Source: Prolixibacteraceae bacterium (lineage in GTDB: Bacteria; Bacteroidota; Bacteroidia; Bacteroidales; Prolixibacteraceae). From it: 9,497 bases of DNA. Positions 1-7,606 of the stretch are shown one piece after another. The stretch lies in contig DMSQ01000071.1 of NCBI GenBank assembly GCA_003457135.1, positions 1-9,497 on the forward strand. The letters are read 5' to 3'. Positions within the stretch are counted from its first letter, which is position 1, and each line of letters starts with the position of its first letter. The position numbers were made by a program, and so were the translations under genes. Below the pieces are notes generated by a model, which worked only from the letters and a program-made list of their open reading frames with translations, did no database searches and was not told the DNA's origin.

Positions 1-129
1 GCATCTGGTTTAGCGCTTCAGATGGGGAAAATTGCCACCGTCGGGCTCGCACCTGCCATATTTGGCCCACTCATGAATGTGACCGGTTCGGCCCTGGCCA
101 GTTGGTGGAGGAGCAAACCGCCAAAGTAA
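1..129 (+). CDS. C-terminal fragment of a probable membrane protein
   Basis: Reading frame 1 is open from the first base to a TAA at 127-129 and gives 42 residues, so the gene begins upstream of the window. The visible part is rich in Gly, Ala, Leu, Ile and Pro (for example KIATVGLAPAIFGPLMN) and ends in a basic tail, WWRSKPPK. This looks like the last transmembrane segment of an integral membrane protein, possibly a transporter, followed by a short cytoplasmic tail. I do not recognise the family. The local base composition is clearly more GC-rich than the sequence just after the stop, which supports coding. Its link to the downstream SusCD locus is unknown, and the 173-256 repeat separates them. 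Confidence 0.6.
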   Translation, partial: ASGLALQMGKIATVGLAPAIFGPLMNVTGSALASWWRSKPPK

Positions 130-172
130 GAAAATGTAAATATTGAATCATAAAAGCAAAAAAACAAAAAAA

Positions 173-256
173 GCCACCAAGACACAAATGAGCACAAAAC
201 GCTGATTGTATGTAGTATAAACTTAGTGAAACTTTGTGACTTCGTGTCTTTGTGGC
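173..256. repeat. Imperfect inverted repeat of the 'gacacaaag' type
   Basis: The left arm at 173-198 (begins gccaccaagacacaaa) matches the reverse complement of the right arm at 233-256 (ends cgtgtctttgtggc), with two substitutions and a small gap near the loop. The spacer is 34 bases. An A-rich run (about 157-172) precedes the left arm, so on the minus strand the stem would be followed by a long T-run, as in an intrinsic terminator. Arms based on ctttgtgtctttgtgg occur in the intergenic DNA of many environmental bacteria. That statement rests on general familiarity, not on a search. No protein-coding frame in 130-330 looks real. Confidence 0.6.
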
Positions 257-330
257 AAGAAAAATATTTTCTGAGTAGCATCAATCTTTAGGTGGTTCCT
301 GTGATTTTGACGACAAATAAACTTTAGTTG

Positions 331-534
331 ATGAAAAAACCAGCTCAATTTCTGTTCGTTTCATTTCTGTTCATCTTTTTCAGCCAGACGACTTGGGGCC
401 AATTTTCCAAAAATTACCAGTCCAATGACACCACCTATATGCTCACTTACGATCATGGAGGATTGATTCTTTAGGGAAGCGACCATTTCAGGGAAAGGTT
501 GAAAATGCGACGGAGTAATGAAAGGAATAAATAA
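331..534 (+). pseudogene. N-terminal remnant of a secreted protein, interrupted by an amber codon
   Basis: The ATG at 331 opens a typical Bacteroidota export signal: MKKP, a hydrophobic stretch FLFVSFLFIFF, then a cleavage-like SQTTWGQ. It is followed by a protein-like mature N-terminus containing NDTTYMLTYDHGGLIL. The frame then meets TAG at 472-474. Reading past it gives GSDHFRERLK and continues to a TAA at 532-534. One G-to-A change would turn a Trp codon (TGG) into this TAG, giving LILWGSDHF. After about 504 the reading loses protein character. An intact gene of this kind would be much longer, so this is best read as a decayed, truncated gene. A 47-residue secreted peptide is a less likely alternative. 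The family is not identified. Confidence 0.5.
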
Positions 535-535
535 A

Positions 536-543
536 TATCTTTG
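536..543 (+). promoter_or_regulatory. Candidate Bacteroidota -7 promoter element (TATCTTTG)
   Basis: TATCTTTG matches the Bacteroidota housekeeping -7 consensus TAnnTTTG exactly. Transcription would start near 548-551, giving a very short leader before the sigma factor ATG at 564. No convincing -33 TTG lies 19-21 bases upstream, so the call rests on one half of the promoter. It was the only exact TAnnTTTG I found when scanning the intergenic regions on the plus strand. Confidence 0.4.
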
Positions 544-563
544 AACAAAGGATTTTGACGAGT

Positions 564-1217
564 ATGATAAATTTGTTTCAAGATAAAGAAGCTAATCCAC
601 AATTCATCCTGAATGAACTCCAAAAGGGAAATACACGGGCGTTTGATTTCATTTTTAACGAATACTATATTTCTTTGAGCCGTTTTTCCTGGTCGTTTGT
701 CAAAGATCAGGATATTGCAGAAAGTATCGTTCAGGAAGTTTTTTTAAAACTTTGGGAAAAGCGAAAAAACTTAATCCAAGTTGATAATCTTTTGTCATAT
801 CTGATGGGGATGATTCGGAATCAATGCATTGATTATTTACGGAAGGAGAAAGCAAACTCAAAAGCTTACCTGAACCTCCGATCAGAAGTATCAGCTAATA
901 CGACAGAAGAACAAATTTCGAAAAACGAATTCGAAGAAAAGTTACTGCAATCCATCCTTAAATTGCCGGAACGATGCAGAATCGCTTTTGAGATGAGCAG
1001 ATTTGACGGTTACGTAAATAAAGAAATTGCTCAAAGAATGGAGATCTCAGTCAAGGGGGTTGAAGCACTGATTGGTCGATCATTAAAACTCCTGAGAGTA
1101 GAACTTGTAGAATTTCTTCCGCCAGTTCATGATAAAAAACAAAATGGTGGTGGCTCAGTTTTATTCTCATTGTTCTTGAAGCGTCTGAAAAAACTTAGGA
1201 TTTCTTCTCTGCGATAA
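564..1217 (+). CDS. ECF-type RNA polymerase sigma-70 factor (Bacteroidota SusCD-associated family)
   Basis: This is a 217-residue extracytoplasmic-function sigma factor, expected to direct RNA polymerase to the downstream susCD promoter when released by its anti-sigma partner. Region 2 spans about residues 23-93, with the typical core FDFIFNEYYISLSRFSW...DIAESIVQEVFLKLWEKR and the DNA-melting-side motif NQCIDYLRKEK. Region 4 spans about 133-184, with LPERCRIAFEMSRFDGY, the helix-turn-helix NKEIAQRMEISVKGVEALI and RSLKLLR. There is no region 1.1 or 3, as expected for the class. I chose the ATG at 564 over an in-frame TTG at 555, because the purine-rich aaagga (547-552) is well spaced for the ATG and too close to the TTG. 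The C-terminal tail after residue 185 (GGGSVLFSLFLKRLKK) lies beyond region 4 and is basic and partly hydrophobic. Confidence 0.93.
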   Translation: MINLFQDKEANPQFILNELQKGNTRAFDFIFNEYYISLSRFSWSFVKDQDIAESIVQEVFLKLWEKRKNLIQVDNLLSYLMGMIRNQCIDYLRKEKANSKAYLNLRSEVSANTTEEQISKNEFEEKLLQSILKLPERCRIAFEMSRFDGYVNKEIAQRMEISVKGVEALIGRSLKLLRVELVEFLPPVHDKKQNGGGSVLFSLFLKRLKKLRISSLR

Positions 1218-1337
1218 CTTCAGGAGCTTTTACGTAGTCTGTAAATGGCTCTTTATTAATTGTATTTTGTAGCGCTACCTTTTTTTTTCATTTCCATGTA
1301 GGGTTTTACCCATCCGGATTCGTCAGGTATTTGTAAC

Positions 1338-1353
1338 ACGATGAAACGATGAA
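1338..1353 (+). repeat. Perfect 8-base tandem duplication over the fecR start codon
   Basis: ACGATGAA occurs twice back to back (1338-1345 and 1346-1353), so two ATG codons sit 8 bases apart. The upstream ATG (1341) opens a three-codon frame, Met-Lys-Arg, whose TGA stop (1350-1352) overlaps the fecR ATG (1349-1351) as ATGA. The duplication is seen directly. Any effect on translation is inference. Confidence 0.6.
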
Positions 1354-2413
1354 TCCTATTTCCGAAAATATACATTCCATAATTGCCAAATTCTTTACAG
1401 AATCGCTTAGTGAAGCAGAATCTTCTGAACTCGAAAAATGGAAATTAGCAAGCCGCGAAAACTTTCAGGAATACAATGACTTTATTTCTATTTGGGCTCA
1501 ATCCGGTTCGATGAAAATGCCTCATGCCATAGACCAAATGAAAGCTAAAAAAACCATCAAAAAGAAGGCAGGCATTTATTCCTCCTCAAAGAGATGGATC
1601 AACCTGGCTGTTCAGATTGCTGCAGTTTTGGTTTTATCTTTTCTCTTATCCGGAATCTATAGTTATCTGAATAAAGGAAAGAATGATCGTATTCTTACCA
1701 ATAATTTGATCCTGCCGGTTTACCAGGAAATTAAAGTCGCATATGGAACACAGGCAAAAATTGAATTGGCTGATGGGACAACCGTTTTTCTAAATTCAGG
1801 TAGTAAACTTCGCTTTCCGCAAACATTCGACAATCAGGAACAGCGGAAAGTCATTCTGGATGGCGAGGGATATTTTGAGGTTACAAAAAATAAGAAGCTA
1901 CCCTTTATTGTCCAAATCAGCCAACTGAACATTAAAGTTCTCGGAACTACATTTAACGTGGACGCATACTCTGATAATCCTTCGGTTCAAATTGCACTGG
2001 TTGAGGGAAGTGTGTTGCTTCAGGATAATTTGGAAAAACAAAGCAAAGACCTGATGGATCTTGTGCCCAATCAGGTGGCAACCTTAAAAATATCAGATCG
2101 TACCTTGTCCAAGTCGGATGTTGCGGATTTGTACAAATACACGGCCTGGGTTAACGGACGTATTGTGTTCTACGGAGATCCGATCCAGACAGTGGTAAAA
2201 AAGCTTGAGAAATGGTACAATGTCGAAATCGTAATTTCTGATATAAGGCTTGAAAATTATAGGTTTACAGGTACGTTTATCGATGAATCACTGGAACAGA
2301 TTTTGAATATTTTAAGCCTTACATCTCCAATGACATATAATATATTGCCGAATCAAAAACAGTCAGATAATTCAATTTCAAAAAGAAAGATAATCCTAAA
2401 AAGTAAAATTTAA
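1349..2413 (+). CDS. FecR-type anti-sigma factor with DUF4974 C-terminal domain
   Basis: This 354-residue single-pass inner-membrane regulator is expected to hold the sigma factor encoded just upstream and to release it on a signal from the SusC STN domain. The N-terminal cytoplasmic part (about 1-82) contains acidic and amphipathic helices such as FFTESLSEAESSELEKW, typical of the sigma-binding region. One transmembrane helix lies at about 84-107 (WINLAVQIAAVLVLSFLLSG). The periplasmic FecR domain (about 127-225) carries the family core: VAYGTQAKIELADGTTVFLN, LDGEGYFEV, IKVLGTTFNV and VALVEGSV-like QIALVEGSVLL. The C-terminal DUF4974 part (about 271-350) has IVFYGDPIQTVVKKLEKWYNVEI and YRFTGTF...LEQILNILSL. 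Length and layout are normal for the Bacteroidota family. The 131-base gap after the sigma gene is AT-rich and holds no obvious promoter. Confidence 0.93.
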   Translation: MNPISENIHSIIAKFFTESLSEAESSELEKWKLASRENFQEYNDFISIWAQSGSMKMPHAIDQMKAKKTIKKKAGIYSSSKRWINLAVQIAAVLVLSFLLSGIYSYLNKGKNDRILTNNLILPVYQEIKVAYGTQAKIELADGTTVFLNSGSKLRFPQTFDNQEQRKVILDGEGYFEVTKNKKLPFIVQISQLNIKVLGTTFNVDAYSDNPSVQIALVEGSVLLQDNLEKQSKDLMDLVPNQVATLKISDRTLSKSDVADLYKYTAWVNGRIVFYGDPIQTVVKKLEKWYNVEIVISDIRLENYRFTGTFIDESLEQILNILSLTSPMTYNILPNQKQSDNSISKRKIILKSKI

Positions 2414-2448
2414 AATTTATTAGTTTTTTGCCTATGAGGAAAGAGAAA

Positions 2449-2502
2449 AACAGGAAAGTGTTGGCCCACTTCCCTGTTCATTTACCTGCAAAGCAGGGTT
2501 TT
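2449..2502 (+). promoter_or_regulatory. Structured leader upstream of susC, attenuator-like
   Basis: Three stems can be drawn in the fecR-susC gap. Stem A pairs 2449-2460 with 2467-2478 (12 positions, one A-C mismatch, loop 2461-2466). Stem B pairs CCTGC at 2485-2489 with GCAGG at 2493-2497, loop AAA, and is followed by GTTTTATT as in a weak intrinsic terminator. Stem C pairs 2472-2478 with 2492-2498 (seven pairs, one G-U) and uses bases from both A and B, so it excludes both. Mutually exclusive A+B versus C pairing is the arrangement of a transcription attenuator. It could equally be a simple fecR terminator plus a stabilising hairpin for the susC message. No riboswitch class was recognised, and no TAnnTTTG promoter is present. 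Confidence 0.45.
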
Positions 2503-2534
2503 ATTGATTTAATAATCTAAAAACATCCAAATCT

Positions 2535-5500
2535 ATGAAAAAAAACAGTAAGAATGGGATAAACCACTTTAGGTACGTCCTGAAAAAAGCATTATTTGCT
2601 ATGAAATTAACAACACTAATCTTCCTGATTTCGACTCTAAGCCTAATGGCGGGCGAAAGTTATTCGCAGAACATGAGGATAAGTCTGAACATGAAGAATG
2701 TACAAATTAAAGATGTACTTCTGAAAATTGAAAACAGTTCGGAATTTTTCTTTATCTACAACAACCAACTGATTGATGTTGACCGTATCATTTCGGTTAA
2801 CGCAAACAATGAGAAAATTAAAGATATACTGGTTGATATTTTTAAAGATCAACAAGTGGAATATCAGGTAACTGACCGTAAAATTGTGATTGCCCCTTTG
2901 GCATTGGCGAATGAGCAAACTCCGGTGAGAATTTCAGGAAAAGTAACTGATGCCAGTGGATCTCCGCTGCCTGGAGTTACAGTCACTATTAAAGGCACTT
3001 CAATCGGTATTATTACTGATTTTGAAGGCAACTTTACTTTATCTAAAATTCCCAATGATGCTATTTTAGTGTTTTCCTTCATAGGAATGAAAATGCAGGA
3101 AGTTGCAGTTGGAGATAAAAAAAATATTAATGTCACTCTAGTCGAAGAAAACATTCGTATTGAAGAGGTAGTGGCAATTGGGTATGGAACAGTTAAGAGG
3201 AAAGATGTAACTGGCTCTATTTCTTCTATTTCAGATAAGAAATTTGCTGACAGAGCAGTGTCGCGAATTGATCAGGCCCTGGTTGGTGCAATTCCCGGTT
3301 TGGATATAGTATCTTCTGGATCAACGCCTGGAGCTGGATCTACAATACTCCTTCGTGGAAAGCGTTCATTCACAGCATCTAATGATCCCCTAACTATTGT
3401 AGATGGAATGCCATTTTACGGTAGCCTGAATGACCTCAACCCATTTGATGTAAAATCTATAGATGTACTGAAGGATGCATCGTCTACTGCTATCTATGGA
3501 TCCCGCGGGGCCAATGGTGTTATTATCATCACGACTAAACGAGGGAATGTAAGTAAACCTACATTTATGCTGGAAAGCTCAGCAGGTCCAGAGGTAATGT
3601 TTGGAAGAATACCAATGGCAAATGGATCACAGTATGCTGAGTGGACTAGAGAAGCCTATCGCGCTCAAGGGGGCTATCCTTACACTGACACCAATCCAAC
3701 ATATGACGCAATTATATTTGATGCCATAGAATTGCCAACAGTACAATCAGGTGGAGCAGGACAGGATTATCTTGGCATGCTTTTGCAGAATGGTTTTCAG
3801 CAGAAGCATCAATTGACCGTTAATGGGGGTTCTGAAGCCATACAATACAACTTTGCAGGAAACTATTTCAAGCAAGAGGGACTTATGCCTGGAGATGTTT
3901 TCAGTCGTTTCACTTTAAGTACTAACCTAGATATTAAGCTCTCCGATAAAATAACTACAGGTACTTCCATTCAGTTAGCAAAAACTGAAAATAATCGAAA
4001 AAGTAATCCCTCGGCGTTTAATTATGCTATTAACGGGAACCCACTGGGTCAGGTCAGGGACACAAATGGTGAAATCATGTTTGCTACCATGGCCGACAGT
4101 TATGAAATAAATCCCATGGTCGATTATTGGTATGACTCGTATCGTTATGATGCGAAAACCTGGTCCGCTTTCATAAATGCCTATGGTCAGGCAAAAATTA
4201 CACCATCACTGACTTATCGAATTAGTTTGGGGTACAACTTCAAATTGGGAACTACCAATGAATCCTCAGGATATTATTCTATTGCCCGTAACAAGGGATT
4301 GCCTACTGCAAGCGTTGCCAACGCTATTAACAACTTTTCAATTTACGAAAGTACTCTTACCTATAATAAAATATTTAATGAGTCCCATCATATTATGCTG
4401 ACTGCAGTTCAGGGATATCAGATATCAACAGATGATGCTTCCGGAGCCAGCGTTATGGATTTGCCTTACGAAGCTTCTCGTTATTACAATATTGGTACTG
4501 CCAATACGGTAACCGGAGTAAGTTCGGGTCATGCTGAATGGGTTCTGCTTTCGTATGTGGGACGTTTAAATTATGATTACAAAAGTAAGTATCTGATAAC
4601 CATGTCGTTGCGAGCTGATGGGGCCTCGCAATTTGCCCCCGGCCATAAATGGGGATATTTCCCATCTATTTCTACTGCTTATAGGATTACGGAAGAAAAA
4701 TTTATGGCAGGGACCAAAGAATGGCTGTCAGACCTGAAAATTCGACTCGGCTATGGAGTAACCGGTAACCAGGCTATCAGCCCATATCAAACTCAGGGAG
4801 GTTTGGCCAGAACTACATATGCGTGGAATGAAGCTTTTGGTTTTGGATATCGTCCAGCCAATCTGGCCAATAAGAATCTGAAATGGGAAAGTACTGCCGT
4901 GTTCAACTTTGGTCTCGATTTTGGATTATTGAACCAAAGGATAACAGGTAGCCTTGAGTTGTATAATACAAATACTTACGACTTGTTGATGTACCGCAAG
5001 CTGCCAATAACCACCGGTTTCGACCAAGTGTTGGAAAACGTTGGAAAAACCAACAATAAAGGTATTGAAATAGGTCTGCATACGGTGAATATTGATAAAA
5101 ATAATTTTAGATGGAGTACCGATATATCGTTTTACTCTAACAATACTAAAATTGTAGAATTATACCAGGGAAAAGTAGATGATATTGGTAACCAATGGTT
5201 TATTGGACATCCGATTAACGTGTACTACGATTACAAAAAGGTGGGTATCTGGCAATTGGGTGAAGAAGCTGATGCAGCTAAATACGGAGAAAAAGTCGGC
5301 CAGATTAAGCTTGATGATGTGAACACCGACGGTAAGTACAACTCTTCTGACTTGCAGATTCTTGGCGACAATGAGCCAGATTTTGTAGCCAACATTAGTA
5401 ACCAATTTACATATAAAGGTTGGGATTTTGCATTTTCTACCTATTTGCGTATGGGTGGCATGACTTCAGTTGGTCAGTTCGGTCCCTTCTCTAAGAAGCG

Positions 5501-5849
5501 CTATAACAAGATAATCTTTGACTATTGGACACCTACCAATCCGACAAACGCCTATCCACGACCTAACCAATTATACGAAGGAAGTGGTCTTTATGGAAGT
5601 ACTTTGACCTACCGTGATGCCAGCCATATAAATATTTCTATGGTTTCCCTAGGTTATACTTTACCTAAAACAATTACCAGCAAGTTAAATATTAACAAAG
5701 CAAGGGTCTTTTTATCTGGGGAGAATCTTTTTTACTGGACTGCGTCAGAGTTGGCTAAGTTCCATATGAAACCTGATTGGTCAGGCACTACTGTGACTAC
5801 ATATCCAGCAACCAGAAAGATTGTTATGGGTGTTAATCTTGTTTTCTAA
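2535..5849 (+). CDS. SusC/RagA-type TonB-dependent outer-membrane transporter with STN domain
   Basis: This 1104-residue outer-membrane importer is expected to form the barrel of a SusCD complex and take up a ligand using TonB energy. The extended N-terminal signal ends near residue 45 (LISTLSLMAGESYSQ). An STN domain follows at about 46-120 (NVQIKDVLLKIENSSEFFFIY, then QVTDRKIVI), the domain used to signal through FecR proteins. A carboxypeptidase-regulatory-like domain lies at about 131-205 (ISGKVTDASGSPLPGVTVTI, FEGNFTL). The TonB-box-like segment IEEVVAIGYGTVKRKDVTGS precedes the plug at about 222-338, with the family hallmarks LLRGKRS, LTIVDGMP, LKDASSTAIYGSRGANGVII and ITTKRG. The rest is beta-barrel ending in Phe (MGVNLVF), as expected for barrel insertion. 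The length is normal. The STN domain and the adjacent sigma/FecR pair support ligand-dependent self-regulation. Confidence 0.96.
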   Translation: MKKNSKNGINHFRYVLKKALFAMKLTTLIFLISTLSLMAGESYSQNMRISLNMKNVQIKDVLLKIENSSEFFFIYNNQLIDVDRIISVNANNEKIKDILVDIFKDQQVEYQVTDRKIVIAPLALANEQTPVRISGKVTDASGSPLPGVTVTIKGTSIGIITDFEGNFTLSKIPNDAILVFSFIGMKMQEVAVGDKKNINVTLVEENIRIEEVVAIGYGTVKRKDVTGSISSISDKKFADRAVSRIDQALVGAIPGLDIVSSGSTPGAGSTILLRGKRSFTASNDPLTIVDGMPFYGSLNDLNPFDVKSIDVLKDASSTAIYGSRGANGVIIITTKRGNVSKPTFMLESSAGPEVMFGRIPMANGSQYAEWTREAYRAQGGYPYTDTNPTYDAIIFDAIELPTVQSGGAGQDYLGMLLQNGFQQKHQLTVNGGSEAIQYNFAGNYFKQEGLMPGDVFSRFTLSTNLDIKLSDKITTGTSIQLAKTENNRKSNPSAFNYAINGNPLGQVRDTNGEIMFATMADSYEINPMVDYWYDSYRYDAKTWSAFINAYGQAKITPSLTYRISLGYNFKLGTTNESSGYYSIARNKGLPTASVANAINNFSIYESTLTYNKIFNESHHIMLTAVQGYQISTDDASGASVMDLPYEASRYYNIGTANTVTGVSSGHAEWVLLSYVGRLNYDYKSKYLITMSLRADGASQFAPGHKWGYFPSISTAYRITEEKFMAGTKEWLSDLKIRLGYGVTGNQAISPYQTQGGLARTTYAWNEAFGFGYRPANLANKNLKWESTAVFNFGLDFGLLNQRITGSLELYNTNTYDLLMYRKLPITTGFDQVLENVGKTNNKGIEIGLHTVNIDKNNFRWSTDISFYSNNTKIVELYQGKVDDIGNQWFIGHPINVYYDYKKVGIWQLGEEADAAKYGEKVGQIKLDDVNTDGKYNSSDLQILGDNEPDFVANISNQFTYKGWDFAFSTYLRMGGMTSVGQFGPFSKKRYNKIIFDYWTPTNPTNAYPRPNQLYEGSGLYGSTLTYRDASHINISMVSLGYTLPKTITSKLNINKARVFLSGENLFYWTASELAKFHMKPDWSGTTVTTYPATRKIVMGVNLVF

Positions 5850-5866
5850 TCTTTAAAATCAAAAAT

Positions 5867-7501
5867 ATGAAAAAGTCAATATTACTTTTACTATTTATAT
5901 TCAGCACGGTTGTCTCATCCTTGTTTCAGGGATGCACTAAACAACTTGATGAAGTAAATTTACGTGAACCTGTTGCTGATGGTTATTATAATTTAAAACA
6001 AGGGTACCTCGACCTAATTAACGCTTGCTATACAAATACACGTTCCCAGATTACTGGGGGAGGTTTTTGCTTAATGGAATATGGAACTGACCTCTGGACG
6101 AATGCTTCTGACGCTGAAGGAAATGAATTCAATTCTTACCTTCCAGAGCTTCAGGCTTCCAACGCTAAAATTTATAGTTTGTGGTCTACTTATTATTTGG
6201 GAATAGCTGCGTGTAATACTGCAATTTCCCGGTCTACTAATAATATTACTGGCATGACTCAGGCAGAAATAGATATAAAGGTTGCAGAAGCTTACTTTTT
6301 ACGTGCCTGGTATTACAGTATTCTGGTAATGAACTTCGGTGGTGTACCTCTGGTAACGGAAGAGGTCACGACGGTTCAAACCACTGCAAGCCGTGCAACA
6401 GAAGTTGAGGTTTATGCTCAGGTTATTGCAGACCTACTAAAGGCCGAAACCTTACTTCCCAAAACTCAGGCCGATGTTGGACGAACAACAAAACCAGCTG
6501 CACAAGCTATGTTGGCAAGGGTTTATCTTTGGATTAAAAATTATCCAAAGGCAGAAGCATATGCTAAAACAGTCATAAGCGACGGCGGTTACACTTTTGC
6601 ATTGCAACCAACTTTTGCCCAATTATGGAATCAGGACAACCAGGTTAACAATGAGATAATATGGGCTATTCAATTTTCCCGGAACCTAAGAATAAACGAC
6701 CCACCTAATGCTTTGTGTTTATACTTTACTCCACGTTATGATCTCCAGCCTGGAATGCAACGAGCCCTTGAATATAGCAGACCTTATCCACGTTTTATGG
6801 CAACCAGATGGTATTTGGATCTAATGCAGGCCAATCGTTGGAGAGATTCTCGTTACGATGCAGTATGGTTAGAGGCTTATAAAGCTAATTATGCAAAAAC
6901 AATGCCCGCAGGAATGAATCTTGGTGATACAGCTTATATTGTTGTTCCCTATGTTGCTTCTGCAGCGTTAAGAGCTTCCAAACCCTATAAAATAATAGAT
7001 ATTACTGCTTATTATAATGGCGAAAACACTTATGGAGCACTTCAGATTTATCCGACAACAACAAAGTACCATGACAAGTACAGGGACGCTATAAATTCAG
7101 GTACAGGCACAAGGGACGTATTTGAAATCCGCCTTGCAGAAATGTATTTGATTGCTTGTGAAGCTCTATATATGCAACCGGGTAAAGCTGCTGAGGCTCT
7201 GCCATACATCAATGAAGTGAGAAAACGTGCTGCCAAGCCTGGTCATATTGCTGATATGATGGCTACTGTGAACGACTTGAGTATTGATTTTATTTTAGAT
7301 GAACGTGCTTTAGAGTTGGGTGCCGAAAGGTATCGTTGGATAGATTTGAAACGTACAGGAAAGCTAATTGAAAGGGTTAAGCTATATAATCCGGCAGGGC
7401 GTAGTCGGATATTAGTTAAGCATCTGGTGCGACCAATCCCAAGTAGTTTTCTGGACCGTCTGACGAATAAGGCTGATTTCATACAGAATCCTGATTATTA
7501 A
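5867..7501 (+). CDS. SusD/RagB-family nutrient-binding outer-membrane lipoprotein
   Basis: This 544-residue surface lipoprotein forms the lid of the SusC transporter and binds the ligand. The signal peptide ILLLLFIFSTVVSSLFQGC places the lipidated Cys at residue 23. Acidic residues follow at +5/+6 (KQLDE), compatible with the Bacteroidota surface-export signal. The N-terminal SusD-like part includes LWSTYYLGIAACNTAI and the tetratricopeptide-like hallmark EAYFLRAWYYSILVMNFGGVPLV (about 141-163). Next comes KPAAQAMLARVYLWIKNYPKAEAYA (about 209-233). The C-terminal RagB/SusD part has RLAEMYLIACEALY, INEVRKRA, ILDERALELGAERYRWIDLKRTG and the usual ending PIPSSFLDR...FIQNPDY. It begins 17 bases after susC and is surely co-transcribed with it. 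The binding-site sequence does not let me name the ligand. Confidence 0.96.
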   Translation: MKKSILLLLFIFSTVVSSLFQGCTKQLDEVNLREPVADGYYNLKQGYLDLINACYTNTRSQITGGGFCLMEYGTDLWTNASDAEGNEFNSYLPELQASNAKIYSLWSTYYLGIAACNTAISRSTNNITGMTQAEIDIKVAEAYFLRAWYYSILVMNFGGVPLVTEEVTTVQTTASRATEVEVYAQVIADLLKAETLLPKTQADVGRTTKPAAQAMLARVYLWIKNYPKAEAYAKTVISDGGYTFALQPTFAQLWNQDNQVNNEIIWAIQFSRNLRINDPPNALCLYFTPRYDLQPGMQRALEYSRPYPRFMATRWYLDLMQANRWRDSRYDAVWLEAYKANYAKTMPAGMNLGDTAYIVVPYVASAALRASKPYKIIDITAYYNGENTYGALQIYPTTTKYHDKYRDAINSGTGTRDVFEIRLAEMYLIACEALYMQPGKAAEALPYINEVRKRAAKPGHIADMMATVNDLSIDFILDERALELGAERYRWIDLKRTGKLIERVKLYNPAGRSRILVKHLVRPIPSSFLDRLTNKADFIQNPDY

Positions 7502-7536
7502 TTATTGTATGATTTTTACAAAAAAAGTTTTCAAAT

Positions 7537-7583
7537 ATGTTAACAGCTCCAATCCCAAGATCTAATCTTGAAGCTGTTAACAT
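7537..7583 (+). terminator. Strong two-part hairpin between susD and the YhcH-like gene
   Basis: A perfect 12-base inverted repeat pairs 7537-7548 (atgttaacagct) with 7572-7583. Inside it a second perfect 6-base stem pairs 7556-7561 (caagat) with 7565-7570, with a 3-base loop at 7562-7564. The two stems are separated by a 7-base bulge on the left and one base on the right. The hairpin starts 36 bases after the susD stop and ends 23 bases before the next ATG. The following ttaatttta is only moderately T-rich, so it may be a partial terminator, an RNA-stability or processing element that sets susCD apart from the downstream genes, or a regulatory site as DNA. The structure itself is seen directly. 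Confidence 0.6.
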
Positions 7584-7606
7584 TAATTTTACTAAATTGT
7601 TATAAA

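Noticed and set aside
18..284. Minus-strand open frame over the left edge
   Set aside because: It runs opposite the probable coding tail at 1-129 and through the inverted repeat. The Phe/Cys-rich translation looks like the reverse of AT-rich DNA.
1269..1288. Palindrome GTAGCGCTAC followed by a T-run, as a terminator after the sigma gene
   Set aside because: With any realistic loop the stem has only about three pairs, too weak for an intrinsic terminator.
2643..3154. Minus-strand frames opposite the 5' part of susC
   Set aside because: They are opposite the well-supported STN and carboxypeptidase-like domains. Antisense RNA control of susCD is known in Bacteroides, but no promoter or terminator for one is visible here.
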